This document shows positions 16,929 to 24,866 of a stretch of 64,000 nucleotides of DNA, piece by piece. This DNA is from an uncultured Duncaniella sp. (lineage in GTDB: Bacteria > Bacteroidota > Bacteroidia > Bacteroidales > Muribaculaceae). Below the pieces are notes generated by a model. That model had not been told where the DNA came from. It saw only the letters and a list, made by a program, of their open reading frames with translations, and did not search any database. Both the position numbers and the translations under genes were made by a program. The stretch spans positions 15,266 through 79,265 of the forward strand of contig CAJTMJ010000018.1 of the NCBI GenBank assembly GCA_910577335.1, written 5' to 3'. How positions within the stretch are numbered: the stretch's first letter is position 1; the number at the start of each line of letters is the position of its first letter.

Positions 16929-18266
16929 TTAATTCATTACTTTGCCTTGCGACTCCTCAGCCGTTTCATCGGTTGAGGTGATTAGCACAGGCACAATCGT
17001 GTTGGAGATTTCGGGATTCGGATCAATGTTCACACGCAGGTAATTGTCGGTGAATCCAGCCATCGAACCGTCGCTTCGGGGATGTTCGGCAAGCAAAGGT
17101 CGTGTAGTGCCCACGAATCTGTCGGTAAACTCCTTGAGCTTCTTTTCAGAGACACGCAGCATGATACGTGTGCGATGGTGCTTCTCTTCGGATGTTACAA
17201 AATGCTCGATGTTGAGCGCACGGGTGCCGGGACGCTCGCTATATGTGAACACATGCAGACGTGATATGTCAAGCGATTCCACAAATCGCTTTGACTCCTC
17301 AAACCGCTCCAAAGTCTCACCCCTTGCTCCGACAATGAGGTCAACGCCTATGAAAGCGTCGGGCATCACACGGCGGATATGTTCTATTTTACTGCGGAAT
17401 AGGGCAGTGTCGTAACGGCGGCGCATGAGTTTGAGCACCTCGTCACTTCCGCTTTGCAACGGAATGTGAAAATGGGGCATGAATTTTTTAGAACCGGCAA
17501 CGAAATCAATCAGCTCGTCGGTGAGCAGGTTCGGTTCGATAGATGAAATGCGGTAACGCTCGATACCTTCAACCTTGTCAAGCTCCTTGCAAAGATCATA
17601 GAAAGTCTCGTCAGTCCCTTTGCCGAAGTCACCGATATTGACACCTGTTATCACAATCTCCTTACCACCTTCGGCAGCCACTGCCTCGGCATGGCTAACA
17701 ATCTCCTTGATGCTTCCGGAACGGCTGCGTCCGCGAGCCATGGGGATGGTGCAGTATGAGCAATAGTAGTCGCAACCATCCTGCACCTTAAGGAAATAGC
17801 GAGTTCGGTCGCCACGGGAACATGATGGCGAGAATACTCTAATATCTTTTGTCGGGGTTACGAATGTGGATACTTTGTCAGTTGTCTCTGTTTCACTTTC
17901 CGCTTCGACTTGCGCAAGATATTCAGCTAATTTTAATTTCCGGTCAGTGCCGGCGACAATTGTCACACCCGGCAGTGCGGAAACCTCCTCAGGTTTAAGC
18001 TGCGCATAGCATCCGGTGACAATTATTTTAGCGTCGGGGTAGCGTCGGGCGAATGAGCGTATAGCTTGTCGGCATTTCTTGTCGGCAAATTCTGTCACAC
18101 TGCATGTGTTGACCACCACATAGTCCGGGATATCCCCCTCATGCACTCGTTGAATGCCTTGAGAAGCAAAAATCCGGGCTACGGTTGAGGTTTCGGCAAA
18201 ATTAAGTTTGCATCCGAATGTGTGAAACAGGGCGGTGCGGTTTCCGAAGGTTCCTTTATTGATCAA
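16929..18266 (-). CDS. mtaB: tRNA t6A37 methylthiotransferase MtaB
   Basis: The 445-residue radical-SAM enzyme adds a methylthio group to t6A at tRNA position 37. The N-terminal UPF0004 domain supplies three cysteines (HTFGCKLN, VNTCSVTE, VTGCYAQ), the radical-SAM cluster is CDYYCSYC, and a TRAM-like tail follows. The order and the CKLN motif point to MtaB rather than MiaB or RimO. The only available start is TTG at 18264-18266: an in-frame stop lies 27-29 bp upstream with no ATG between, and the family N-terminus begins soon after. TsaB at 60 kb helps make the t6A substrate. Confidence 0.93.
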   Translation of the reverse strand: MINKGTFGNRTALFHTFGCKLNFAETSTVARIFASQGIQRVHEGDIPDYVVVNTCSVTEFADKKCRQAIRSFARRYPDAKIIVTGCYAQLKPEEVSALPGVTIVAGTDRKLKLAEYLAQVEAESETETTDKVSTFVTPTKDIRVFSPSCSRGDRTRYFLKVQDGCDYYCSYCTIPMARGRSRSGSIKEIVSHAEAVAAEGGKEIVITGVNIGDFGKGTDETFYDLCKELDKVEGIERYRISSIEPNLLTDELIDFVAGSKKFMPHFHIPLQSGSDEVLKLMRRRYDTALFRSKIEHIRRVMPDAFIGVDLIVGARGETLERFEESKRFVESLDISRLHVFTYSERPGTRALNIEHFVTSEEKHHRTRIMLRVSEKKLKEFTDRFVGTTRPLLAEHPRSDGSMAGFTDNYLRVNIDPNPEISNTIVPVLITSTDETAEESQGKVMN

Positions 18267-18303
18267 TGTTGTCTGTTGTCTATTATCAAATCAGTTCAAT
18301 GAT

Positions 18304-18774
18304 TTAATCCATGTTCTCTGCCAAAATGGGTATGGGGCGCTTGAACTCTTCCTTGAAAGATATAAGTGTTTCGGTGCGGCCCAGCTCGGTGCGGAGTTTC
18401 TTATGGATTATCTCAAGCAGATGCGCATTGTTGCGCGCAAATATCTTGGCAAATATATCGTATGTGCCTGTGGTGAAGTGGCAGTCAACCACTTCGGGTA
18501 TTTCTTTCAAACGATTCACCACTTCGTCAAACTTGGTGGAATCATTCAAAATGAACCCTATATAGGCGCATGTCTCATATCCTACAGCGGCAGGGTCAAT
18601 TATGGTTTCAAACCCTTTTATAATGCCTGAGGCAGTCAGTTTCTGTATACGTTGATGGATGGCTGCTCCGGAAACGTTGGTCTCTCTCGCTATTTCGAGA
18701 AACGGTTTACGGGCATTGTGCGATAGCATCTCAAGGATTTTGAAATCCAGAGCATCAAAGTGTTGACGTGACAT
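18304..18774 (-). CDS. Lrp/AsnC-family transcriptional regulator
   Basis: This 156-residue regulator has an N-terminal winged helix-turn-helix (LDFKILEMLSHNARKPFLEIARETNVSG..., with AAIHQRIQKL as recognition helix) and a C-terminal RAM/ACT-like ligand domain (about 70-150). Family members bind amino acids and form octamers. It precedes mtaB by 37 bp. The regulon is unknown. A TAATTTTG element on the minus strand (18824-18817) is a good -7 box with TSS near 18810. Confidence 0.92.
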   Translation of the reverse strand: MSRQHFDALDFKILEMLSHNARKPFLEIARETNVSGAAIHQRIQKLTASGIIKGFETIIDPAAVGYETCAYIGFILNDSTKFDEVVNRLKEIPEVVDCHFTTGTYDIFAKIFARNNAHLLEIIHKKLRTELGRTETLISFKEEFKRPIPILAENMD

Positions 18775-18816
18775 TAGATCTCGTTAAAAATTTGTATGAT
18801 TCTATTAATGTGACTG

Positions 18817-18824
18817 CAAAATTA
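18817..18824 (-). promoter_or_regulatory. lrp-like gene -7 promoter element
   Basis: The minus strand reads TAATTTTG, matching TAnnTTTG. The leader is about 36 nt. Confidence 0.55.
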
Positions 18825-18938
18825 GTAAAAACTCTTCATATCTTAATATTTTTATTCAATTTAATTATGATTTCAAATCGGAGAGAAGCGGATGATGGTT
18901 ATGGCAAAGCAATTTAACATTTAACAATAATATTGTTG

Positions 18939-18969
18939 TTGGTCAATTGGAGGGAATGTTATATCTTTG
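18939..18969 (+). promoter_or_regulatory. lptD promoter
   Basis: TTGG at 18939-18942 and TATCTTTG at 18962-18969 are separated by 19 bp, with a predicted TSS near 18976. The leader is about 57 nt and contains a minimal ATG-initiated frame (MMKLN, 19014-19031) that stops 1 bp before the lptD start. Confidence 0.75.
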
Positions 18970-19032
18970 CATCGTTTTTTAGACACATATCTTTGGGGTA
19001 TTCCTTTCCCCGTATGATGAAATTGAATTAAC

Positions 19033-21990
19033 TTGAGACACTCTCAAATATATATTGTCGCATTAGTGCTATTATGTGCCCTCTCAGTCGGCGCATTTTC
19101 ACGCCCTGTAGATCCCGACCCTATAAAGGTCGAGAATAATGCCGCATCCACACCGGCTCCGGACACACTCCCTGTCAACACACTCACACCTGCCAAAATC
19201 ACGGAAGCTGTTATCAGAGAAGCCGATCAGGAGTCGTCAGATGAGGATTCGGTTATCTCAGCCGTGCGGAATATTGTTCTTCCATCAGATTCATTGGATT
19301 CCGTTGCCGCTTCGGTTGTCACCGACAGTTTGGCAAGACATTCCCATGTGGCTGTCACTGACACCTCACGGCGTACACGTCTTAGCCGCAGGCGTATAGA
19401 AGCCCCCGGTGCGAGATCGAAGATAGTACGTACGAAAGTTGACCTTGACAACGCTGTGGATTTCACAGCCAAGGATTCAATGATACTCGTGGGTCGCAGT
19501 CAGGCATATATGTATGGTGAAAGCCATGTGGAGTACGGCAAGATAAAGCTTGATGCCGACCATATAGAAATGAACCTGCAAAACAGCTCTGTATATGCCA
19601 ACGGTACACCTGACTCCATCGGCGAGCTCCAAGGCACACCGGTGTTTGAGGATAACGGTACCTCTTACGAGGCTAAGACAATGAGCTATAACTTCAAGAC
19701 CGAGCAGGGATTTATAACCGATGTCATCACCGAGCAGGGTGAAGGTTATCTCACCGGCGGTCAGAGCAAGAAGATAGACGAGAACACCTTTTATATACAG
19801 GACGGTAAATACACCACTTGCGATAACCATGACGATCCGCACTTCTATCTTAATATAACCAAAGGTAAGATGCGTCCCGGCAAGGATGTTGTGGTAGGTC
19901 CTGCGTATATGGTGCTTGCCGGATTGCCATTGCCGTTGGCTGTGCCGTTCGGTTATTTCCCGTTCTCCGAGAAATATTCTTCAGGTATCATCTTCCCGAC
20001 ATTCGGCGACGATTACAACCGCGGATACTATCTGAGTAACGGCGGTTACTATTTTGCCATAAGTGATAACATGGACCTCGCACTGACCGGTGAAATATAC
20101 ACACTCGGTTCGTGGGGTCTGCGTGCCAACTCTGCATACGTGAAGCGTTACAAGTATTCCGGTAGCTTCAACCTTTCATACTTGAAGACCATCACCGGTG
20201 ATAAGGGTATGCCCGACTATGCAAAATCGACCAACTTCCAGATACTTTGGAACCACAGTCAGGATTCCAAGGCTAACCCTAATATGAACCTTTCAGCGAG
20301 TGTGAACTTCACCACCAGTGGTTACACCCGTAATGACCTTAACTCATATTATTCAAACGCCTTTACTGAGAACACCAAGAGTAGTACCATTAACATGACA
20401 TACCGTTTCCCTAATTCGAAATGGTCGGTATCTACTACTGCGAGTGTGTCTCAGCGTACTCAGGACTCCACCTTGGCAGTGTCGTTCCCTAACTTCACTG
20501 TCACCATGTCGCAGATCTATCCGTTCAAGCGCAAGCGTCAGGTAGGGCAGGAGAAGTGGTATGAGAAGATTAAAATGTCATATTCCGGACAGTTTAACAA
20601 CTCTCTAACCGCCAAGCAGGATGTGTTTTTCCAGAAGAGTCTCGTCAAGGATTGGAGAAACGGTATGAAACACAGTATACCTATCTCGGCGACATTCAAC
20701 GTGTTGAAATATATCAATCTTACTCCCTCTATAAGCCTTACCGACCGAATGTACACTTCAAAAGTGCGCCGTCAGTGGGACCCCAATGCTTCTGCCGAAG
20801 TGCTTGACACGACATACAGTTTCTACAACGTATGGGACTTCTCGGCATCAGTGGCTCTTGACACGAAAATATACGGTTTCTACAAACCGATGTCATTCCT
20901 CGGGGACAAGGTTAAGATGATACGCCATGTGATGACACCGACAATTTCATTCTCCGGTTCACCCGACTTCGCATCGCCTTTCTTCGGATATTATGGCACA
21001 TACCAGTATCCCGACGCACAGGGTGAGATGCAGAAGCGTGTCTATTCTTACTTCCCCAACAGTCTTTTCGGAGTGCCGGGACAAGGTAAGAACGGTTCGG
21101 TGAGCTTCTCTCTAAGCAACAACTTGGAGATGAAGGTCAAATCAGACAATGACTCTATAGGTGAGAAGAAGGTGTCGCTCATAGAGAACTTTACCGTGTC
21201 GCAGAGCTATAACTTTGCTGCGGACTCAATGAACTGGTCAAACATCAACACCTCATTGATGCTACGATTGGTGAAGAATTTCAATCTTAACCTTTCGGCG
21301 ACATGGGATGTGTATACATACGCCCTCAACTCAGCCGGTTCACCGGTGCGTGTCAACAAACTTCGTATAAGCCAAGGTAAGGGTCTCGGTAAACTGTCGA
21401 GCACCGGTACTTCATTCAGCTATACATTTAATAATGACACCTTCAAGAAACTGTTTGGAGGTAAGGATGACAGCGGCAAAAAGAACAATAATAAGAACAA
21501 GGATAATAATAATCGTCAATCGGAAGACCAAAATTTTGCCGATGATACATCCGACTACCAAAACCCGGGCAAGAGGGACAGCAAAAAGGATACCGGTATT
21601 CAGATGGGCGAGGACGGCTATATGGAATGGTCAGTGCCTTGGAACCTTACATTTAACTACTCGGTGAATTACGGATATGGCGAATTCGATTATAATAAAT
21701 TAGAGTATAAGGGAAAGATAACCCAAAACCTCTCATTCTCCGGAAATATCCGTCCTACAGCCAACTGGAATTTCGGATTCTCAGCCAGCTATAATTTCGA
21801 TACCCATAAGTTGGCGTATATGAACTGTAACATATCGAGAGATATGCACTGTTTCACTATGCGAGCAAGTTTCGTGCCCGTTGGTCCCTACAAGAGTTAC
21901 AACTTCCACATCTCAGTCAAGTCATCGCTACTTGCTGACTTGAAGTACGACAAGCGTTCATCGCTGTCTAACGGTGTGAAATGGTACTAA
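19033..21990 (+). CDS. lptD: LPS-assembly outer-membrane protein, LptD/OstA-like
   Basis: This 985-residue protein should insert lipopolysaccharide into the outer leaflet. A signal peptide (residues 1-22) is followed by a low-complexity linker, an OstA-like beta-jellyroll (about 140-290; AYMYGESHVEYGKIKLDADHI begins it) and a long C-terminal barrel rich in alternating aromatic residues. The segment PFGYFPFSEKYSSGIIFPTFG marks the jellyroll-barrel junction seen in LptD. A disordered insert rich in K, N and D lies near 813-855. The start must be TTG 19033: the frame has a stop at 19024-19026, and the signal peptide begins immediately. The partner LptE gene is not adjacent. Confidence 0.9.
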   Translation: MRHSQIYIVALVLLCALSVGAFSRPVDPDPIKVENNAASTPAPDTLPVNTLTPAKITEAVIREADQESSDEDSVISAVRNIVLPSDSLDSVAASVVTDSLARHSHVAVTDTSRRTRLSRRRIEAPGARSKIVRTKVDLDNAVDFTAKDSMILVGRSQAYMYGESHVEYGKIKLDADHIEMNLQNSSVYANGTPDSIGELQGTPVFEDNGTSYEAKTMSYNFKTEQGFITDVITEQGEGYLTGGQSKKIDENTFYIQDGKYTTCDNHDDPHFYLNITKGKMRPGKDVVVGPAYMVLAGLPLPLAVPFGYFPFSEKYSSGIIFPTFGDDYNRGYYLSNGGYYFAISDNMDLALTGEIYTLGSWGLRANSAYVKRYKYSGSFNLSYLKTITGDKGMPDYAKSTNFQILWNHSQDSKANPNMNLSASVNFTTSGYTRNDLNSYYSNAFTENTKSSTINMTYRFPNSKWSVSTTASVSQRTQDSTLAVSFPNFTVTMSQIYPFKRKRQVGQEKWYEKIKMSYSGQFNNSLTAKQDVFFQKSLVKDWRNGMKHSIPISATFNVLKYINLTPSISLTDRMYTSKVRRQWDPNASAEVLDTTYSFYNVWDFSASVALDTKIYGFYKPMSFLGDKVKMIRHVMTPTISFSGSPDFASPFFGYYGTYQYPDAQGEMQKRVYSYFPNSLFGVPGQGKNGSVSFSLSNNLEMKVKSDNDSIGEKKVSLIENFTVSQSYNFAADSMNWSNINTSLMLRLVKNFNLNLSATWDVYTYALNSAGSPVRVNKLRISQGKGLGKLSSTGTSFSYTFNNDTFKKLFGGKDDSGKKNNNKNKDNNNRQSEDQNFADDTSDYQNPGKRDSKKDTGIQMGEDGYMEWSVPWNLTFNYSVNYGYGEFDYNKLEYKGKITQNLSFSGNIRPTANWNFGFSASYNFDTHKLAYMNCNISRDMHCFTMRASFVPVGPYKSYNFHISVKSSLLADLKYDKRSSLSNGVKWY

Positions 21991-22121
21991 AACTCGATTT
22001 TACGACGTTAATTCAAGGGTTATTAAACAACCTCTTAAACCAATTCATCATAACAAATGTTATAAATGTGAAATTATATCATTGATTTCACGTTTTAAAA
22101 GATGTTTAATAAAAACTATTT

Positions 22122-22640
22122 ATGATGAAAAAGTTCTTACTTATCATGTGTGCTGTCTTAGGGATGGCAGTGGGAGCTCAGGCTCAGCGTGCTCAATTTC
22201 AAATAGGTTACGGTGGCTATACGCAGATGGATGCCAGCGATATGCATCCCGGCGGTCCGGTTGATAATGCTTGGGGAGCGGTTACTGCCGGATTTAATTT
22301 CAAGGTGCTTCCAAGCTTTTATCTTGGTGCCACTTACACATTCTCCAGCGCAAGCTACAAGCACAGCGATGATGCGAATGCCTACTATCATGTGATTATG
22401 CTTAACGGCCGTTACAATTACTATCGTACCAGCATCGTGACTCTTTACGCACACCTCGGTTTAGGTGTTGACATCACCCACGCATCAGACGGTGACTATT
22501 CAAAGAACAAATCCTATTTCGCATTCCAAGCATCTCCGCTCGGAGCAGAAGTCGGTCTCAACCGTTCAGTTTCAATGTTTGGCGAACTCGGCTACGGCGC
22601 TCAGGGTCTGCTTCAGGTAGGATTCAGATTTAATATGTAA
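22122..22640 (+). CDS. Small outer-membrane beta-barrel protein
   Basis: The 172-residue protein has a clear signal peptide ending near AQAQ (residues 1-21). The mature part is about 150 residues of alternating hydrophobic and aromatic strands (for example NFKVLPSFYLGATYTF, FGELGYGAQGLLQVGFRFNM) ending in a phenylalanine-rich last strand, as in eight-stranded OmpX/OmpW-type barrels. The function is unknown. ATG 22125 is an equally good start. It lies between lptD and a small hypothetical gene. Confidence 0.8.
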   Translation: MMKKFLLIMCAVLGMAVGAQAQRAQFQIGYGGYTQMDASDMHPGGPVDNAWGAVTAGFNFKVLPSFYLGATYTFSSASYKHSDDANAYYHVIMLNGRYNYYRTSIVTLYAHLGLGVDITHASDGDYSKNKSYFAFQASPLGAEVGLNRSVSMFGELGYGAQGLLQVGFRFNM

Positions 22641-22676
22641 TTTCACATCATAGACAATCCAAATACGTGTATCATT

Positions 22677-22913
22677 ATGGATGATAGAATTTCATACAGT
22701 GACAGAAAGGATCTTCCGAACAGTGTATTCGGACTTCCTGAACGACGGGAATATCCGATGCCTGATGCGGCACATGTACGTGCTGCGGAAGCCTATTTCC
22801 GTTATTGTCCCGAAGACTTGAAGCCTAAATTGGCTCGGGCAATTCTTCAGCGGGCGCAAGAATTTGGGGTTGACATAGAAAGCCCAACAGTTCTTTCGTA
22901 TGCTGAAAAGTAA
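22677..22913 (+). CDS. Small conserved protein, DUF6582-like
   Basis: This 78-residue protein has the pattern RKDLPNSVFGLPERREYPMPDAAHVRAA, which I recognise from DUF6582-type proteins (DLPxSxFGLPExRxYPxPDxxH). Such modules also occur in phage and stress-related proteins, but no phage gene is nearby. No signal peptide or membrane segment is present. Function is unknown. It starts 36 bp after the barrel gene and is closed by a hairpin terminator, so it may be the last gene of that unit. Confidence 0.72.
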   Translation: MDDRISYSDRKDLPNSVFGLPERREYPMPDAAHVRAAEAYFRYCPEDLKPKLARAILQRAQEFGVDIESPTVLSYAEK

Positions 22914-22939
22914 TTAAAAACGTTTAGATTTTACTGATG

Positions 22940-22975
22940 CGTCCTTCCATTATCGTTATGGGAGGACGTGTTTTT
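22940..22975 (+). terminator. Intrinsic terminator
   Basis: CGTCCTTCCAT (22940-22950) pairs with ATGGGAGGACG (22958-22968), with one wobble and a 7-nt loop, and is followed by TGTTTTT. It separates the small gene from the ECF operon. Confidence 0.85.
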
Positions 22976-23011
22976 CTATATGGTCTTAACATCAATTAGG
23001 AAATTTGATTG

Positions 23012-23041
23012 TTGACAATTAAGATATATTTTATAAATTTG
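23012..23041 (+). promoter_or_regulatory. ECF sigma operon promoter
   Basis: TTG at 23012-23014 and TAAATTTG at 23034-23041 are spaced by 19 bp. This is a housekeeping-type promoter with TSS near 23048. Confidence 0.65.
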
Positions 23042-23068
23042 TCTATTCAATGGGTCATACCTTAATAT

Positions 23069-23677
23069 ATGCTGTATGATTTCATTGAGTTATCACGGAA
23101 TAAAAGCGTAATCGACATGTCAAAGGATACAAACATTGATGATATTGATCTCGTAGCTCGCCTGCGGGAGCCGTCAACATGCCGTGACGCTTTCGGCGAG
23201 GTAATCAGGATTTATTCCGAGCCGTTGTATCGTCAGATAAGACGTATGGTGCAAACCCATGACGACGCAAACGATCTGTTGCAAAACACATTCCTCAAAG
23301 CTTGGCAATCAATTGAAAATTTCCGTGGTGATGCGAAGTTATCGACATGGCTCCACAAGATAGCCATAAACGAGAGTATCACCTTCCTTGAAAAAGAGCG
23401 TAAGCGTCTGGGACTTTCGATTGATGACGAGGAATCGCATTTAGTCAATCTGATTGAGGCTGACACATACGTTGACGGCGATGAACTTGAGCGCAGATTG
23501 AGAGAGGCAATAGCCACATTGCCTGAGAAACAGCGACTTGTGTTCAATATGCGCTATTACGATGAGATGAAATACGAGCAAATGTCGGAAATTTTGGGCA
23601 CCTCTGTCGGGGCACTCAAAGCTTCCTATCATCTCGCTGTTAAAAAAATTGAACAATATTTTGACGAATCGGATTAA
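23069..23677 (+). CDS. ECF-type RNA polymerase sigma factor
   Basis: This 202-residue protein (186 if ATG 23117 is used) has sigma-70 region 2 (about 45-115: DDANDLLQNTFLKAWQSIENF is the core) and region 4 (about 135-200: LPEKQRLVFNMRYYDEMKYE and SVGALKASYHLAVKKI). Region 4 carries the SYHLAVKK form of the helix-turn-helix. The context, one gene before a single-helix membrane protein and a Spy-like protein, suggests envelope stress control. Target promoters are not evident by eye. The MSKDTN start at 23117 is as likely as the longer one. Confidence 0.92.
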   Translation: MLYDFIELSRNKSVIDMSKDTNIDDIDLVARLREPSTCRDAFGEVIRIYSEPLYRQIRRMVQTHDDANDLLQNTFLKAWQSIENFRGDAKLSTWLHKIAINESITFLEKERKRLGLSIDDEESHLVNLIEADTYVDGDELERRLREAIATLPEKQRLVFNMRYYDEMKYEQMSEILGTSVGALKASYHLAVKKIEQYFDESD

Positions 23678-23768
23678 ACCAATATCACTTATCGTGGTCT
23701 AAAAAGTAAAACCATTAAAGAGAATATGGCAGTTTTCTAAAAAATGGCAATTTTAAGCTTCAAAAACG

Positions 23769-24239
23769 ATGAAAGATATATTAGAAAAAATAAACCATAA
23801 AGACGGAATGACGGTCCCCGACGGTTATTTCTCCGATTTTGCAGCCCGGATGGCGGAGTCGCTACCCGTACAGGATTGGGAAAAGCCTCAACCGAAGGTG
23901 ATGCCTCGCTCCGTATGGCAGAAAGTCAGACCATATATCTATATGGCTGCGATGTTTATGGGTGTGTGGTGTATGATGAAGATGTTTGACCTCATGCGTC
24001 CCGAATCGTCAGGGCTGTCGATTGATGGTAATCCGGTTATGACAGCCGCGCTTTCTAACGATCATTTCATCAATGAGTATTTCATTAATGAGGGTGAGAT
24101 AAGCGACTATCAGCTGATGGAGGATTTATATGAGACCGGCTTCGACATCAACGCATACGAGGAGTCTCTGATGGACGATTCGGTCTACGAAAATCCGGAA
24201 GTGCCTGAATCTCCTGAATTTCCGCTCTCAACTATTTAG
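23769..24239 (+). CDS. Single-pass membrane protein, putative anti-sigma factor
   Basis: The 156-residue protein has a cytoplasmic N-terminus of about 55 residues beginning MKDILEKINHKDGMTVPDGYFSDFAARM, one membrane helix (about 58-76, IYMAAMFMGVWCMMKMF) and an acidic periplasmic tail of about 75 residues. The VPDGYFxxFxxRM pattern recurs in Bacteroidetes genes that follow ECF sigma genes. No zinc ASD motif is visible. Anti-sigma function is inferred from topology and position 91 bp after the sigma gene. Confidence 0.65.
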   Translation: MKDILEKINHKDGMTVPDGYFSDFAARMAESLPVQDWEKPQPKVMPRSVWQKVRPYIYMAAMFMGVWCMMKMFDLMRPESSGLSIDGNPVMTAALSNDHFINEYFINEGEISDYQLMEDLYETGFDINAYEESLMDDSVYENPEVPESPEFPLSTI

Positions 24240-24303
24240 AATATTATTTTTCAAATCATAATTCCTTCGGGACAAGACTTACAGAACTAAAGTTAGATCA
24301 TAT

Positions 24304-24768
24304 ATGAAAAAGGTCGCAATATTGTTTACCTTCCTTATAGCTGCTCTTATGCTCCCTGCTGTCATGCAGGCGCAGCGTAATTTCGGTCGTGACCGCGAAT
24401 CGTGGATGAAAGAAATACAGCAGTATAAGAATGATTTTATAGCTAAAAAACTTGAACTCACTGACGAGCAGCGCGCTAAATTCCTCCCTCTGTATAACTC
24501 GATGGATGAGGAGATCCGTAAGGTTCAGGAGGAATCAGAGCAACTCTCCCGTCAGACAATGGGGAAGGAGGATAAAGCCACCGATTTGGAATATGAGAAA
24601 GCTGCCGAGGCTATGTATGAGCTGAAGGGCAGAGAGAATGCCATAGAAATGAAGTATTTCGAGGAATATAAGACTATACTTACCCCACAGCAGCTTTTCA
24701 AACTAAAAGATGCAGAGAAAGATTTTACCCGTGAGCTGATGAAGCAACACCGGCGCAGGTCCCGTTAA
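24304..24768 (+). CDS. Spy/CpxP-like periplasmic protein
   Basis: This 154-residue protein has a signal peptide (1-23, ending VMQAQ) and a charged all-helical mature part. The repeated pattern KLELTDEQRAKFLPLYNSM and KTILTPQQLFKLKDAE matches the LTxxQ motifs of Spy/CpxP chaperones. In enterobacteria these bind unfolded envelope proteins or signal envelope stress. It is the third gene of the ECF sigma unit (64 bp after the putative anti-sigma gene), which supports a shared stress response. Confidence 0.75.
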   Translation: MKKVAILFTFLIAALMLPAVMQAQRNFGRDRESWMKEIQQYKNDFIAKKLELTDEQRAKFLPLYNSMDEEIRKVQEESEQLSRQTMGKEDKATDLEYEKAAEAMYELKGRENAIEMKYFEEYKTILTPQQLFKLKDAEKDFTRELMKQHRRRSR

Positions 24769-24866
24769 GAAATTTTTTGTTTTAGACCGGGCGACGTTTA
24801 TGTTGTCCGGTTGTTGTATATATACTTTCCCTCACCGTTTTTACATTCTATTTTTTTATTGTAGTT

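Noticed and set aside
24785..24812. Hairpin after the Spy-like gene
   Set aside because: The 11-bp stem needs three wobble pairs and has no T-run behind it, so it was not listed as a terminator.
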